The position numbers and the translations under genes were made by a program. Shown here piece by piece: positions 1 through 12,197 of a DNA stretch of 64,000 nt. Position 1 is the first letter of the stretch. Every line of letters starts with the position of its first letter. This DNA is from Xanthobacter autotrophicus Py2 (lineage in GTDB: Bacteria; Pseudomonadota; Alphaproteobacteria; Rhizobiales; Xanthobacteraceae). The stretch is from assembly GCA_000017645.1 (NCBI GenBank), contig CP000781.1:4513501-4577500 (forward strand). Reading direction: 5' to 3'. The notes below the pieces were generated by a model. That model saw only the letters and a program-made list of their open reading frames with translations. It ran no database searches and was not told where the DNA came from.

Positions 1-122
1 AAGCCGGGCACGACCGCGGCGAGATGGCCCGCCAGCGCTTCGGCATCGAAGCCTGCGGCAGCCGGCGCCGGTGGGGCTGCGGCCGGTGGGGCTGCGACAG
101 ACGTGGGGGTGACAGGTGACAT
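1..122 (-). CDS. N-terminal fragment of a gene cut by the window edge; possible phosphotransferase-family protein
   Basis: An ATG on the minus strand at 122 opens a frame that runs off the left edge, so only about 40 residues are visible. They are an Ala/Pro-rich stretch (two in-frame AAPPA units encoded by a 15-bp direct repeat at 69-98) followed by FDAEALAGHLAAVVPG. A short disordered leader followed by a phrase of that kind is typical of APH-like phosphotransferase family proteins that sit beside acyl-CoA dehydrogenases, but the fragment has no catalytic motif and the assignment is a guess. It lies 106 bp downstream of the binding-protein gene on the same strand. Confidence 0.45.
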   Translation of the reverse strand, partial: MSPVTPTSVAAPPAAAPPAPAAAGFDAEALAGHLAAVVPG

Positions 123-228
123 AGATCCTCGCGTCAAAGGCGGCCGGGAGCGCATCCCATGCGGATCGGGAAGGCGGTGGTGTTGCGCGGGCGGGCGCCG
201 GGGCACGCGGACGCCCCCGGCTGCGGGC

Positions 229-1446
229 TCATTTCTTCACCAGCGGGCATTCGCTGCGCGACAGGGGCTGGAAGGCCTCGGCCGCCGGAATGGTGCGGAC
301 GATCTTCAGATAGTCCCACGGTCCCTTGGATTCGGCCGGCGTCTTCACCTGCGCCAGATACATGTCGTGGATCATCCTGCCGTCGGGGCGGATTGAGCCG
401 TTGCGGGCGAAGAAATCGTCGATGGGCAGTTCGCGCATCTTGTCGGCCACCACATTGCCCTCCACCGAATTGGCGGCCTTGGCCGAGCGCAGGAAGTGCA
501 GCACCGCCGAATAGACGCCGGCATGCAGCATGGTGGGCTTGCGGCCGCCCATGCGCTTGGCCCAGCGTTCCGACCACGCGCGGTTCTGCGCATCCATGTC
601 CCAGTAGAAGCCGGAGGTCAGCAGCAGGCCCTGCGCCTGGGCGAGGCCGAGGGCGTGGATGTCGGTGATGAAGATGACCATGGCCGCGAGGCGCTGCTTG
701 TCGCTGCCGATACCGAATTCATGGGCCTGCTTGATGGAATTGATGAGGTCCGCCCCGCCGTTGGCGAAGGCGATGACTTTCGCCCCGGAGGCCTGTGCCT
801 GCAGCAGGAAGGACGAGAAATCCGAGCTGCCCAGTGGATGGCGCACCGAGCCGAGCACCTTGCCCCCGTTGGCGCGGACGACCTCGGAGGCGTCGCGCTC
901 CAGCGACTGGCCGAAGGTGTAGTCCGCCGTCAGGAAGTACCAGCTGTCGCCGCCCTCGGCGACCACCGAGCGAGCGGTGCCGTTGGCCATGGCGTAGGAA
1001 TCATAGACCCAGTGGAACGAGGTGGGCGAGCAGGCCTTGTTGGTGAAGACCGTGGAGCCGGCGCCGGTGTTCAGCAGCACCTTGTTCTTGGCGCGGGTGA
1101 TCTCCTGCACCGCGAGGGCGATGGCGGTGTTGGGCACGTCCACGATCACGTCCACATTGTCTTCGTCGATCCAGCGCCGGGCGATGGAGGCGCCCACGTC
1201 CGCCTTGTTCTGCCCGTCGGCGGAGACGATGGTGATGGGCTTGCCGTCGATGGAGCCGCCGAAATCCTCCACCGCCATCTTCGCGGCCTCGATGGAGCCT
1301 TGCCCCACGAGGTCGGTGTAGACGCCGCTGAGGTCGGTGAGCACGCCCACCTTGATGCCCCGCGCCGGCACCTCAGCCGCCGCCGTGCCGGCAGCCGCCA
1401 GCAGCGCGGCGCCGATGAGGCCCGCGCAAAAACCCTTTACAGCCAT
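229..1446 (-). CDS. ABC transporter substrate-binding protein, branched-chain amino acid (LivJ/Peripla_BP_6) type
   Basis: Predicted periplasmic receptor of 405 residues. Residues 1-24 form a signal peptide (MAVKGFCAGLIGAALLAAAG then ATAAA-like cleavage region), followed by IKVGVLTDLSGVYTDLVGQG, the typical start of the type I Leu/Ile/Val binding fold, where Ser/Thr residues contact the ligand carboxylate. Later segments (YFLTADYTFGQSLERD, KVLGSVRHPLGSSDFSSFL, GFYWDMD) are characteristic of the Peripla_BP_6 family. The true ligand cannot be read from sequence; in proteobacteria such receptors bind amino acids, amides, urea or aromatic acids. No permease or ATPase genes are visible next to it, so the rest of the transporter is either left of the window or elsewhere. 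Confidence 0.85.
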   Translation of the reverse strand: MAVKGFCAGLIGAALLAAAGTAAAEVPARGIKVGVLTDLSGVYTDLVGQGSIEAAKMAVEDFGGSIDGKPITIVSADGQNKADVGASIARRWIDEDNVDVIVDVPNTAIALAVQEITRAKNKVLLNTGAGSTVFTNKACSPTSFHWVYDSYAMANGTARSVVAEGGDSWYFLTADYTFGQSLERDASEVVRANGGKVLGSVRHPLGSSDFSSFLLQAQASGAKVIAFANGGADLINSIKQAHEFGIGSDKQRLAAMVIFITDIHALGLAQAQGLLLTSGFYWDMDAQNRAWSERWAKRMGGRKPTMLHAGVYSAVLHFLRSAKAANSVEGNVVADKMRELPIDDFFARNGSIRPDGRMIHDMYLAQVKTPAESKGPWDYLKIVRTIPAAEAFQPLSRSECPLVKK

Positions 1447-1637
1447 GCTTTTCCTCCCGGCGGACGCGTCCGGCGCCTCTCCGGGCGTCGTTATTCTGTT
1501 TGTCCGACAATCTGATTATTAACGATGATCCCGGGGTGTCAAGCGGGGAGGCGGGATGACGGACGTGCTTTTAGGGCCGTGCTGTCAAAAAGGGCTCTGG
1601 CGGCCGGCGCGGGGAAATGTCTGGACGGCCCAGATGA

Positions 1638-1652
1638 GAACATATTGCGAAC
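1638..1652. promoter_or_regulatory. SOS box (LexA operator) of recA
   Basis: GAAC-N7-GAAC is seen exactly at 1638-1652, the direct-repeat LexA operator known for alphaproteobacteria (GTTC-N7-GTTC read on the other strand). A third GAAC begins at 1656 and an inverted GTTC lies at 1680-1683. The box lies about 66 bp upstream of the chosen recA start, as expected for autoregulated SOS control. Confidence 0.85.
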
Positions 1653-1717
1653 TGAGAACAAAGCATGTACATGTGCAGTGTTCTCATTTCCCCTTGCACC
1701 AGCACCGGAGCGCGGCG

Positions 1718-2803
1718 ATGACTCAGTCGACACTCAGACTCGTCGAAGGTTCTTCCATGGATAAGACCAAGGCGCTGGATGCCGCTCTCTCCCAGATCGA
1801 GCGGCACTTCGGCAAGGGCTCGATCATGCGGCTCGGCAAGGGCGGCAAAGCCTTGGAAATCGAGAGCGTTCCCACCGGCTCGCTCGGGCTGGACATCGCC
1901 ATCGGCATCGGCGGCCTGCCCAAGGGCCGCGTCGTGGAGATCTTCGGGCCGGAATCCTCCGGCAAGACCACCCTGGCGCTGCACACGGTCGCGGAAGCGC
2001 AGAAGCGGGGCGGCACCTGCGCCTTCATCGATGCCGAGCACGCGCTCGACCCCATCTATGCGCGCAAGCTGGGCGTCAATCTCGACGACCTGCTCATCTC
2101 CCAGCCCGACGCGGGCGAGCAGGCGCTGGAAATCGCCGACACGCTGGTGCGCTCGGGCGCCATCGACGTGCTGGTGGTCGATTCGGTGGCCGCGCTCACC
2201 CCGCGCGCCGAACTGGATGGCGAGATGGGCGACAGCCAGCCCGGCATGCAGGCGCGCCTCATGAGCCAGGCGCTGCGCAAGCTCACGGCCTCCATCTCCA
2301 AGTCCAACACCATGGTCATCTTCATCAACCAGATCCGGATGAAGATCGGCGTCATGTACGGCTCGCCGGAGACCACCACCGGCGGCAATGCGCTCAAGTT
2401 CTACGCCTCGGTGCGGCTCGATATCCGCCGTATCGGCATGATCAAGGAGCGCGACGAGGTGGTGGGCAACCAGACCCGCGTGAAGGTGGTGAAGAACAAG
2501 CTGGCGCCGCCCTTCAAGCAGGTGGAATTCGACATCATGTACGGCGAGGGGATTTCCAAGACCGGCGAACTGCTGGATCTCGGGGTCAAGGCCGGCGTGG
2601 TGGAGAAGTCCGGCGCCTGGTTCTCCCACGACAGCCAGCGCCTCGGCCAGGGCCGCGAGAACGCCAAGACCTTCCTGAAGCAGAATCAGGAGATTGCCGG
2701 CCGCATCGAGGCGGCGATCCGCCAGAATGCGGGCCTCATCGCCGAGAAGATCCTCGCCGGCACGCCGGAGGATGACGCCGACGGCGACCCGGCTGACGCC
2801 TGA
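1718..2803 (+). CDS. recA: Recombinase RecA
   Basis: DNA-dependent ATPase for homologous recombination and co-protease for LexA self-cleavage. The protein is 361 residues from the ATG at 1718 ([20 protein letters not shown]), the usual alphaproteobacterial N-terminus; an ATG 13 codons later and a longer upstream extension are possible but less likely because the extension would run through the SOS box. Walker A GPESSGKT lies at residues 77-84, Walker [11 protein letters not shown] follows, and the L2-region [17 protein letters not shown] and the acidic C-terminus are intact. Expected to be LexA controlled. alaS follows 180 bp downstream on the same strand, a common alphaproteobacterial order. 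Confidence 0.98.
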   Translation: MTQSTLRLVEGSSMDKTKALDAALSQIERHFGKGSIMRLGKGGKALEIESVPTGSLGLDIAIGIGGLPKGRVVEIFGPESSGKTTLALHTVAEAQKRGGTCAFIDAEHALDPIYARKLGVNLDDLLISQPDAGEQALEIADTLVRSGAIDVLVVDSVAALTPRAELDGEMGDSQPGMQARLMSQALRKLTASISKSNTMVIFINQIRMKIGVMYGSPETTTGGNALKFYASVRLDIRRIGMIKERDEVVGNQTRVKVVKNKLAPPFKQVEFDIMYGEGISKTGELLDLGVKAGVVEKSGAWFSHDSQRLGQGRENAKTFLKQNQEIAGRIEAAIRQNAGLIAEKILAGTPEDDADGDPADA

Positions 2804-2983
2804 TGGATCGCTGAGGCGTTTCTGGACAAGCGGCGCACCCATCGCTAAACGAACCCGGTTCCGGCGGGCGTCATCGCGCCTTCGCCGGAACCGCGCGGCG
2901 GGCCTTCGGGCGACGCTGGCGCGAAGCGATCACCAGAGCCGGATTCCGCGCTGGGACCGGCACCGAAGGATTGTGGCCGGCAC

Positions 2984-5638
<2,655 letters not shown>

Positions 5639-5645
5639 GCCACGG

Positions 5646-5686
5646 TCGGTTCTTGGGAACCGATCCTCCTGCCCCGGTGCGGCAGG
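5646..5686 (+). terminator. Two hairpins downstream of alaS
   Basis: Just after the alaS stop a perfect 7-bp stem (TCGGTTC/GAACCGA, loop TTGG) at 5646-5663 is followed by CCTGCC/GGCAGG at 5668-5686. There is no U-tract, so intrinsic termination is plausible but not assured. The remaining sequence up to lipB shows nothing else recognisable. Confidence 0.35.
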
Positions 5687-5901
5687 GGGGACCGGCACGT
5701 CGCTAACGGCACATGCTTTGCGCGGGCAGCGGCTCGCGGAATGCGTTCGATTGAACGGCAGGCGTGCATCGATCAGGTCGCGTGCCCCCTGATCTGAGCG
5801 CGCCTTATGCCGCCGGCGTTTGTCATCGACAGGTGGCGGGCGGATCGAGGTCAAACACCGCACGGGCCTGACCCTTGGCCCACACGTCAAGCCCATTGCT
5901 A

Positions 5902-6636
5902 TCAGCCTTCGCCCGCCTCTCCGGCGGTTGGCGCCGCTGCCGGAATGGTCGGGCCGAACACGGTCTCGAACGCCACGCGCAGCACCGAATCGACCTCGCC
6001 CATGGTCACCGGCAGGCCGAGATCGGCGAGGCTCGTCACTCCGTGCTCGCGCACGCCGCAGGGCACGATGCCGCCGAAATGGGACAGGTCCGGCTCCACG
6101 TTCAGCGAGATGCCGTGGAAGGTCACCCAGCGTCGCACCCGGATGCCGATGGCGGCGACCTTGTCCTCGCCGCCGCCGCGCCGCCGCACCCAGACGCCGA
6201 CCCGATCCTCCCGCCGCTCGCCGGTCACGTTGAACGCCGACAGGGTGCCGATGATCCACGCCTCCAGCGCGCTCACATAGCGGCGTACGTCCGGCGAGCG
6301 GCGCTTCAGGTCGAGCATCACATAGGCCACACGCTGGCCGGGGCCGTGATAGGTGAACTGACCGCCGCGCCCGGTCTCGTAGACGGGAAAGCGCGCATCC
6401 ACGAGATCCTCGGGGCGGGCGCTGGTGCCAGAGGTGTAGAGCGCCGGGTGTTCCAGCAGCCAGACGCATTCGCGGGCCGTGCCCTCGGCGATGGCGGCGA
6501 CGCGCGCCTCCATGGCGGCGAGCGCTTCGGGGTAGGGGACGAGACCATCGCTGACGGTCCAGTCCACCGGCGGGGCTTCGGGGTCGGTGGGCTGGAACTG
6601 GGTTTCTAGGCTGGCGCGGGGGGCGGAGGCAATCAT
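5902..6636 (-). CDS. lipB: Octanoyltransferase LipB (lipoyl(octanoyl) transferase)
   Basis: Moves octanoate from acyl carrier protein to lipoyl domains of 2-oxoacid dehydrogenases and glycine cleavage H protein, the first step of endogenous lipoate synthesis. The 244-residue product shows [16 protein letters not shown], the signature LipB segment, the catalytic lysine region [26 protein letters not shown], and the catalytic cysteine in VPCGV. I take the ATG at 6636 ([14 protein letters not shown]); an in-frame ATG 18 codons upstream is possible but adds a sequence unlike the family. It converges with alaS and stands alone. Confidence 0.95.
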   Translation of the reverse strand: MIASAPRASLETQFQPTDPEAPPVDWTVSDGLVPYPEALAAMEARVAAIAEGTARECVWLLEHPALYTSGTSARPEDLVDARFPVYETGRGGQFTYHGPGQRVAYVMLDLKRRSPDVRRYVSALEAWIIGTLSAFNVTGERREDRVGVWVRRRGGGEDKVAAIGIRVRRWVTFHGISLNVEPDLSHFGGIVPCGVREHGVTSLADLGLPVTMGEVDSVLRVAFETVFGPTIPAAAPTAGEAGEG

Positions 6637-6930
6637 GGGAGATGGTTTAATCCATCGCGCCGTGGGGTCCAGTCCCCCCAAACGTGCCATTGGGCCTTGG
6701 CCAGGCTGGCCGAACGGATACTAGAGTGCCGGAGGCGCTGAGAGGCATTGCTTGATCTTGCAGTCCCGCCCGCGTCGCAACGGGCTTCGGACCGCGTCGT
6801 CCACAGGCTCAGGGCGGATCGGCCGGGGTGGTACGGGAGACACTTGTAGCCGCCAATGTGATCTGTTAGACGATGGCCCCCGGCTGGGAGCGGTCCTCAC
6901 AGGATCCCCCGGACGGAGCCATCCCTGACT

Positions 6931-7015
6931 GCGGTCGTGGCGGAATTGGTAGACGCGCTAGCTTGAGGTGCTAGTGGGGAGACCCGTGGAGGTTCGAGTC
7001 CTCTCGTCCGCACCA
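6931..7015 (+). tRNA. tRNA-Leu(GAG)
   Basis: An 85-nt cloverleaf with encoded CCA. The anticodon loop TTGAGGT gives GAG (6965-6967) on a CTAGC/GCTAG stem. The D arm (GGCGGAATTGGTAGACGC), a class II variable arm (TGGGGAGACCCG) and TTCGAGT T-loop are all recognisable. The acceptor stem has a single U5:U68 mismatch while the other six pairs are intact. A strong intrinsic terminator follows at once. Confidence 0.95.
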
Positions 7016-7028
7016 GGTATTGGTGCTC

Positions 7029-7075
7029 AAAGAAAACGGCCCGTTTTCGGCATGTCCGAACGGGCCGTTTTCTTT
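7029..7075 (+). terminator. Intrinsic terminator after tRNA-Leu
   Basis: A perfect 17-bp inverted repeat (AAAGAAAACGGCCCGTT and its complement, 13-nt loop) ends in a T-rich run. It lies 13 bp past the tRNA and, being symmetric with A-run and T-run, could also end transcription from the minus strand. Confidence 0.85.
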
Positions 7076-7163
7076 TGGCCCGACCCTCGTGGGTAAGGCC
7101 GGGGTAAGGCCTTCCCTGTTTCGGGAAATCGACGGACTTTGAGCGCCTCGGGTTTCCGGGTGC

Positions 7164-7946
7164 TCACCCGGGCGCTTTCGGCACCACGTGCACCACCTTG
7201 TAGCCGCGCTCGGCGAGGGCGCGCAGGAAGCCGGGAATCATGGCCGCAGTGTAGCTCTTTGTGTCGTGGAACAGCACGATGCCACCCCCCGCCGCGTCAA
7301 GCCGCTTCAGCACCAGGTCCAGCTCCGCCTCGGGGGTCATCACGTTCCAGTCGCTGGCCCAGAAGTCGGCGCCGAACACGGCGATGCCCTTGCCGTCCAG
7401 ATAGGTCAGCAGCTCGGGCGTCGAGGCAAAGCCGGGGAAGCGGAAGAAGGGCACGCGGGGCGCCGGCCCGCTGGCGCCATAGGCAGCCTTTTCGTCGGCG
7501 GCGATGCCGCGCTCGATCTCCTTCACCGCTGCCTCGAACGGGATTTTGGCCAGGGTCGCGGTGGGGTGGGTGAGGGTGTGGTGAGCGATGGTGTGGCCCT
7601 CGGCCAGGGCGCGGCGCACCAGCTCGGGACGGGCCTTCGCATTCTCGCCGATGAGGAAGAAGGTGGCGTGGACGCACTCTGCCTTCAGGGCGTCGAGGAC
7701 GGCGGCGGTGGTCCTGGGCCAGGGGCCGTCATCGAAGGTCAGCACCACTTCCTTGGGCGCCAGCGGCAGGGTGGCGGGAAACGACTTGGTTCCCACCCGC
7801 ACGCCCTTGGGGTCGAGCTCCAGGACCCGCGCAGTGCCGAGAGCGTCGGCGCGCCCGGGGCAGGGGTCGGCGGCGTGCGCGCCCGTGACGCTAAGGGGGA
7901 GGAGCAGGCCGAGAAGCACCGCCACGCGCCGTATGAAGGAGACCAT
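7164..7946 (-). CDS. Polysaccharide deacetylase family protein (NodB homology domain), secreted
   Basis: Carbohydrate esterase family 4 type protein likely acting in the periplasm on N- or O-acetyl groups of an envelope polysaccharide. From the ATG at 7946 (MVSFIRRVAVLLG) the product has a clean signal peptide ending in GAHAA and a GGGGA Shine-Dalgarno; another ATG 10 codons upstream at 7976 is also possible. The NodB core shows LTFDDGPWP (metal-binding and catalytic Asp pair), HHTLTHPTA (metal histidines), FFRFPGF and IVLFHDTKS, so all CE4 motifs are intact. Substrate cannot be deduced. It faces mgtE across a long intergenic region. Confidence 0.88.
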   Translation of the reverse strand: MVSFIRRVAVLLGLLLPLSVTGAHAADPCPGRADALGTARVLELDPKGVRVGTKSFPATLPLAPKEVVLTFDDGPWPRTTAAVLDALKAECVHATFFLIGENAKARPELVRRALAEGHTIAHHTLTHPTATLAKIPFEAAVKEIERGIAADEKAAYGASGPAPRVPFFRFPGFASTPELLTYLDGKGIAVFGADFWASDWNVMTPEAELDLVLKRLDAAGGGIVLFHDTKSYTAAMIPGFLRALAERGYKVVHVVPKAPG

Positions 7947-7976
7947 GCCGCCGATTTCCCCTGCATTCGTCGCCAT

Positions 7977-8370
7977 GCGCTAGATCCTACAAAAACTAAA
8001 TTATAACAATAAGTTGTACGACACTCCTGCAGTGCAGGCTGATGATATTCCGCTTTAAGTCCGCAGTCGGGAGAAAGAAAGGCAGCTTCGGCGGATCTCG
8101 GCTCTTTTGTCAGCTTTTTCAAAGAAGTGCCGGTGCAGGCTTCACAAATGGCCGGCATGCCTCTAGAGCACATTCCGATCGGTCAACCATTCTCACGTTT
8201 CGCCCTGATCATCGGGGCGGATCCGGCTCCCGGGCCGGGAACGGTGTACGATCCTTCCCCGACCGCGGCCTCATGGCCTTGGCGGGAAGCCCGGCCTACC
8301 CCCAGATCCGTGCCCGAGCCCCTGAGCGGAGCGGGTGCCCGACCCCCGCCGCGAAGACCGGGAGGACCCC
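7977..8370. other. Intergenic region between the deacetylase gene and mgtE
   Basis: About 390 bp with no convincing gene. The first 60 bp are unusually AT-rich for this window (AAAAACTAAATTATAACAAT around 7989-8009) and probably hold the deacetylase promoter. The rest should hold the mgtE promoter and leader. I looked for a known magnesium riboswitch and saw none. Confidence 0.4.
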
Positions 8371-9783
8371 ATGCGCGAGGATGCCGACGCGCCTGTCGCC
8401 GAAGCTGCGGATGCCCTGCCGCAGGTGCGCGATTCCGACGGCAACCTGGCCGACGGGTTCCGGGAGGCCATCCGCGCGGCCATCGCCGCCCGCGACGTGG
8501 ACCGGCTGAGGGCGCTCACGGGCGACCTCCACGAAGCCGACATGGGCGATCTCATCGAGGAACTGGACGGCGACGAGCGCCGCCGGCTGATCGAGATGCT
8601 GGGCCCGGCCTTCGATTTCACCGCCCTGACCGAGCTGGACGAGACGGTCCGCGTCGGCATCCTGCGCGGGCTGTCGCCGCTCACCGTCGCGCGCGGCATG
8701 CGGGACATCGATTCGGACGATGCCGTCTACATCCTCGAGGATCTCGACGAGGAAGAGATGGCGGCGGTGCTTCAGCACCTGCCGGCGCCCGAACGGGTGG
8801 CCCTGAGGCGCTCCCTCGACTATCCCGAGGACAGCGCCGGCCGGCGCATGCAGACCGAGTTCATCGCGGTGCCGCCGTTCTGGACCGTGGGCCGTACCAT
8901 CGACTACATGCGCGAGACCCCGGACCTGCCCGAGACCTTCTACGAGGTGTTCGTGGTGGACCCGGCCTATCGCCTCGTGGGCTCGGTTTCCCTCGACCGG
9001 CTGCTGCGCACCAGGCGCACCATGCTGGTGACCCAGGTGAAGACCGAGCAACTGAAGGGGGTGAAAGCCACCGACGACCAGGAGGACGTGGCGCGCCTGT
9101 TCGAGCGCTACAACCTTGTCTCCGCACCCGTGGTGGACGATGCCGGCCGGCTCGTGGGCGTCATGACCATCGACGACGTGGTGGACGTGATCCAGGAGGA
9201 GGCGGACGAGGACCTGCGCGCCCTCGCCGGCGTCGGCTCCGACGAGGAGCTGTCCGACAGCGTCGCCTACACCGCCAAAAGCCGCCTGCCCTGGCTGGTG
9301 GTCAATCTCGGCACGGCCTTCATCTCCGCCTCCATCATCGGCCTGTTCGAGGCCACCATCGAGAAGATGGTGGCGCTGGCGGTGCTCATGCCCATCGTCG
9401 CCTCCATGGGGGGCAATGCCGGCACCCAGACCATGACGGTGGCGGTGCGCGCCCTCGCCACCAAGGAATTGTCCAGCCACAACGCTCGCCGCATCGTCTC
9501 GCGCGAGGTGCTGGTGGGGCTCTTCAACGGGCTGGCGCTGGCCTGCATGCTTGGTCTCATCGCCGGCGCGTGGTTCGCCAACGTCCAGCTCGGCGCCGTC
9601 ATCGCCAGCGCGCTGGTGATGAACATGATGGCGGCGGGCCTGTTCGGCATCCTCATCCCGCTTGCCATCTCGTGGCTGAAGCTCGACCCGGCCGTGGCGT
9701 CGGGCGTGTTCGTGACCACGGTGACGGATACGGTGGGTTTCTTCGCCTTTCTCGGTCTCGCCACCTGGTGGTTCGGCGCCTAG
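8371..9783 (+). CDS. mgtE: Magnesium transporter MgtE
   Basis: Magnesium-selective channel of the inner membrane, gated by cytosolic Mg2+. The 470-residue product has the family layout: acidic N domain (HEADMGDLIEELDGDERRRL, DAVYILEDLDEEEMAAVL), tandem CBS domains around residues 150-280 (MQTEFIAVPPFWTVGRTIDY and LVSAPVVDDAGRLVGVMTIDD), then five C-terminal membrane helices beginning at LPWLVVNLGTAFISASIIG. GGNAGTQTMTVAVRALA is the conserved pore segment. Start is set at the ATG at 8371 because GGGAGGA lies six bases ahead; a GTG 12 codons upstream is also in frame. Monocistronic. Confidence 0.95.
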   Translation: MREDADAPVAEAADALPQVRDSDGNLADGFREAIRAAIAARDVDRLRALTGDLHEADMGDLIEELDGDERRRLIEMLGPAFDFTALTELDETVRVGILRGLSPLTVARGMRDIDSDDAVYILEDLDEEEMAAVLQHLPAPERVALRRSLDYPEDSAGRRMQTEFIAVPPFWTVGRTIDYMRETPDLPETFYEVFVVDPAYRLVGSVSLDRLLRTRRTMLVTQVKTEQLKGVKATDDQEDVARLFERYNLVSAPVVDDAGRLVGVMTIDDVVDVIQEEADEDLRALAGVGSDEELSDSVAYTAKSRLPWLVVNLGTAFISASIIGLFEATIEKMVALAVLMPIVASMGGNAGTQTMTVAVRALATKELSSHNARRIVSREVLVGLFNGLALACMLGLIAGAWFANVQLGAVIASALVMNMMAAGLFGILIPLAISWLKLDPAVASGVFVTTVTDTVGFFAFLGLATWWFGA

Positions 9784-9995
9784 GGGGCCGATACCGCTCT
9801 TCAACCGTGACGGCGGCTGATCTCCTTTGGGTTGCAGGGGGTTGGCAGAGCGCGGCCGTTGGGCCGGAAACTCTTGCGCCGTCGGGAAATCTATCGGACA
9901 AATCGCCTATCCGCGGTACCGCGTGGATGATTTGACGCGCACCCACACCCGGCCCCATCCGCGGCTGATGACGTCCCAGCCCATCACGGCAGCCC

Positions 9996-12197
9996 ATGAA
10001 GGAGGGCGGTATCATTCCCCGTCGCCAGGGTAGCCCCGCTTATCGTTCCCTCCTGGCGGGACTGATGGCGCTCGCGCTTTTGGTCGCGGGTCTGGTCACG
10101 GTCTTCGTGCTGGCGGGGCTGCGCCAGGACGACAAGGCGCGCACCCGCGAGCGGGCCGCTCTTCTCTCCTCCCTGCGCGCCCGCGAAACGGTGATGGAGC
10201 AGGCGCTTGTCGCTACCAATGACGAGCGGCAAGCCCTGCGCCAACTGGTGCTGGGGGACATGACTCCCCTGCATCGGCACTTCGGCCAGAAGCTCAATGA
10301 CGGATTCGGCTTCGAGTTCGTCTACATCACCGACGCCAGGGGCCGTGTCGTCTATTCCTCCGAGCGGGGCGAGCAGAATGAGCTGCGGGCCTACAGCTGG
10401 ATCCGCCCCGCCATCGAGCGGGCGCTGGCCGATGGGCAGAAGGCAGCGCTCTCGGGCGTGGTGGCCACGGACGACGCGGCCGGATTGATGGTGGCCCGCC
10501 CCTTCGACGAAAAGGTCGAGGGGCTCGACCTGGCCCAGCCGCTGGTGGCCATCACGGTCGATATCATCGACCCTGAGTTCCTGCGGATGGTGGGCGCTCC
10601 CGCGAGCCTTGAGGAGGTGGAGCTGATCCACCGGCCGCTCCATGGCGGCCGGGAAGCGGGTGTCTTCATCCCCAACCTCTATGACGGCTCGGAGGCGGAG
10701 CTGGTGTGGCGGGGCGCGCATCCCGGCAGCAAGATGCTGTGGACGCTGATGCCGGCCGCCGCTGTGCTCGCCAGCCTTCTCGCCGTGCTGTTCCTGGTGC
10801 TCATGATCCGGGCCCGCCGGATGGCGGCCGACCTTGTCGCCAGCGAGGCCAAGGCGCGGGAGCTGGCCGCGCGCGACTACCTGACCGGCCTGCTGAACCG
10901 GGGCGCCTTCATCGAGGCGCTGGACGCCGCCATCGCCCGGCGCCGGAATGGGGAGACGCTGGCACTGCTGTTCGTCGACCTCGACGACTTCAAGGTCATC
11001 AATGACAGCGCCGGCCATGCCGCCGGCGACGACCTCCTGCGCGCCTTCGCCCGGCGGACCGAGGAGGCGCTGGGGGAGGGGAGCGTTGTTGCGCGCTTTG
11101 GCGGCGACGAGTTCGTGGCCATGGTCCCCTGCCGGAACGACGCGGATCTTGATCACGCCGTGGAGCGGCTGTTCAGGGAACTGGCGCCGCCGGTCCTGCT
11201 GGAGCAGGGCGGCGACCTGAGCCTGAGCGCCTGCGTGGGCGCGGCGCGCCTGCCCCGGGACGCCGCCACCGGCGCGGAGCTGATGCGGCTCGCCGATGTC
11301 GCCCTCTACCGGGCCAAGGCCGACGGCACCGGCCTCTACCGTCGGTTCGAGCCGGGGTTCGACGCGGAGCGGATCGAGCATCGGCGTATCGAGACGGAAC
11401 TGGCGGCGGCGCTGGACAAGCGCGAAATCACGTTGGTCTACCAGCCCCAGGTGGATGTGGAGAGCGAGCGCGTCGTCGGCTTCGAGGCGCTGGCCCGCTG
11501 GGACCATCCCACCCAGGGGCGGCTCCTGCCGGGCGCCTTTCTGGCTGTGGCCGAGACCTCACGCCTCATGGGGCGGTTCGATGCCTATGTGTTGCGCATG
11601 GCCCTGATGGAAGCGCGGGCCCTGCCTGAGGTGACGCTGTCGGTGAACATGTCGGCGCTGAACCTGCGGCAGGGGGCCATCTTCGGCATGGTGGTCACGG
11701 CACTGGCCGAAACCGGGTTCAATCCGGCACGGCTGGAGATCGAGATCACCGAAAGCGCGATCCTCGACGCCGCGAGCGACGGCCAGGAGGCACTGCAGAA
11801 ACTGCGGGACATGGGGGTACGGATCGCCCTCGATGATTTCGGCACCGGCCATGCCTCGCTGGTTCACCTGCGGCGCTTCCCCATCACCAAGATCAAGATC
11901 GACAAGTCCTTCATCCTCGACATGGCCACCGACCGGGATGCGTCGGCCATCGTGGAATATGTGATCCGGCTCGGCCGCTCCCTCGGCATCACCCTGACCG
12001 CGGAAGGGGTGGAGACGCGCGAGCAGTTGCGCTTCCTCAGGGCCTTCGGCGCCCAGCAGGCGCAGGGCTATCTGTTCGCGCCGCCGCTGCCGCTTGCGGC
12101 CGCCATTGCCATGCTGGAGCGGCAGTCCGTGGCGCAGTCCGGTGTCGCGGCTGCCGGTGTGGCAGCTACCGGCGCCGCCGTGTCGGGCCCGAGCTGA
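9996..12197 (+). CDS. Membrane GGDEF-EAL protein (cyclic di-GMP synthesis and/or breakdown) with periplasmic sensor
   Basis: A 733-residue signalling protein. Helix 1 (about 18-41) and helix 2 (about 249-270) flank a roughly 200-residue periplasmic domain resembling CHASE4-type sensors. The GGDEF domain has an intact RFGGDEF at 367-373 but no RxxD inhibitory site at the usual place. The EAL domain has EALARW (from 497), ITESAIL, DDFGTG, KIDKSF and TAEGVE, so both catalytic sites look competent and net activity cannot be predicted. A short Ala-rich tail follows. The ATG at 9996 lacks a good upstream ribosome site; an AAGGAGGG sits just inside the frame. Stands alone. Confidence 0.93.
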   Translation: MKEGGIIPRRQGSPAYRSLLAGLMALALLVAGLVTVFVLAGLRQDDKARTRERAALLSSLRARETVMEQALVATNDERQALRQLVLGDMTPLHRHFGQKLNDGFGFEFVYITDARGRVVYSSERGEQNELRAYSWIRPAIERALADGQKAALSGVVATDDAAGLMVARPFDEKVEGLDLAQPLVAITVDIIDPEFLRMVGAPASLEEVELIHRPLHGGREAGVFIPNLYDGSEAELVWRGAHPGSKMLWTLMPAAAVLASLLAVLFLVLMIRARRMAADLVASEAKARELAARDYLTGLLNRGAFIEALDAAIARRRNGETLALLFVDLDDFKVINDSAGHAAGDDLLRAFARRTEEALGEGSVVARFGGDEFVAMVPCRNDADLDHAVERLFRELAPPVLLEQGGDLSLSACVGAARLPRDAATGAELMRLADVALYRAKADGTGLYRRFEPGFDAERIEHRRIETELAAALDKREITLVYQPQVDVESERVVGFEALARWDHPTQGRLLPGAFLAVAETSRLMGRFDAYVLRMALMEARALPEVTLSVNMSALNLRQGAIFGMVVTALAETGFNPARLEIEITESAILDAASDGQEALQKLRDMGVRIALDDFGTGHASLVHLRRFPITKIKIDKSFILDMATDRDASAIVEYVIRLGRSLGITLTAEGVETREQLRFLRAFGAQQAQGYLFAPPLPLAAAIAMLERQSVAQSGVAAAGVAATGAAVSGPS

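Noticed and set aside
7977..8370. Possible magnesium riboswitch ahead of mgtE
   Set aside because: No conserved M-box or mgtA-leader blocks could be found; only AT-rich promoter-like sequence.
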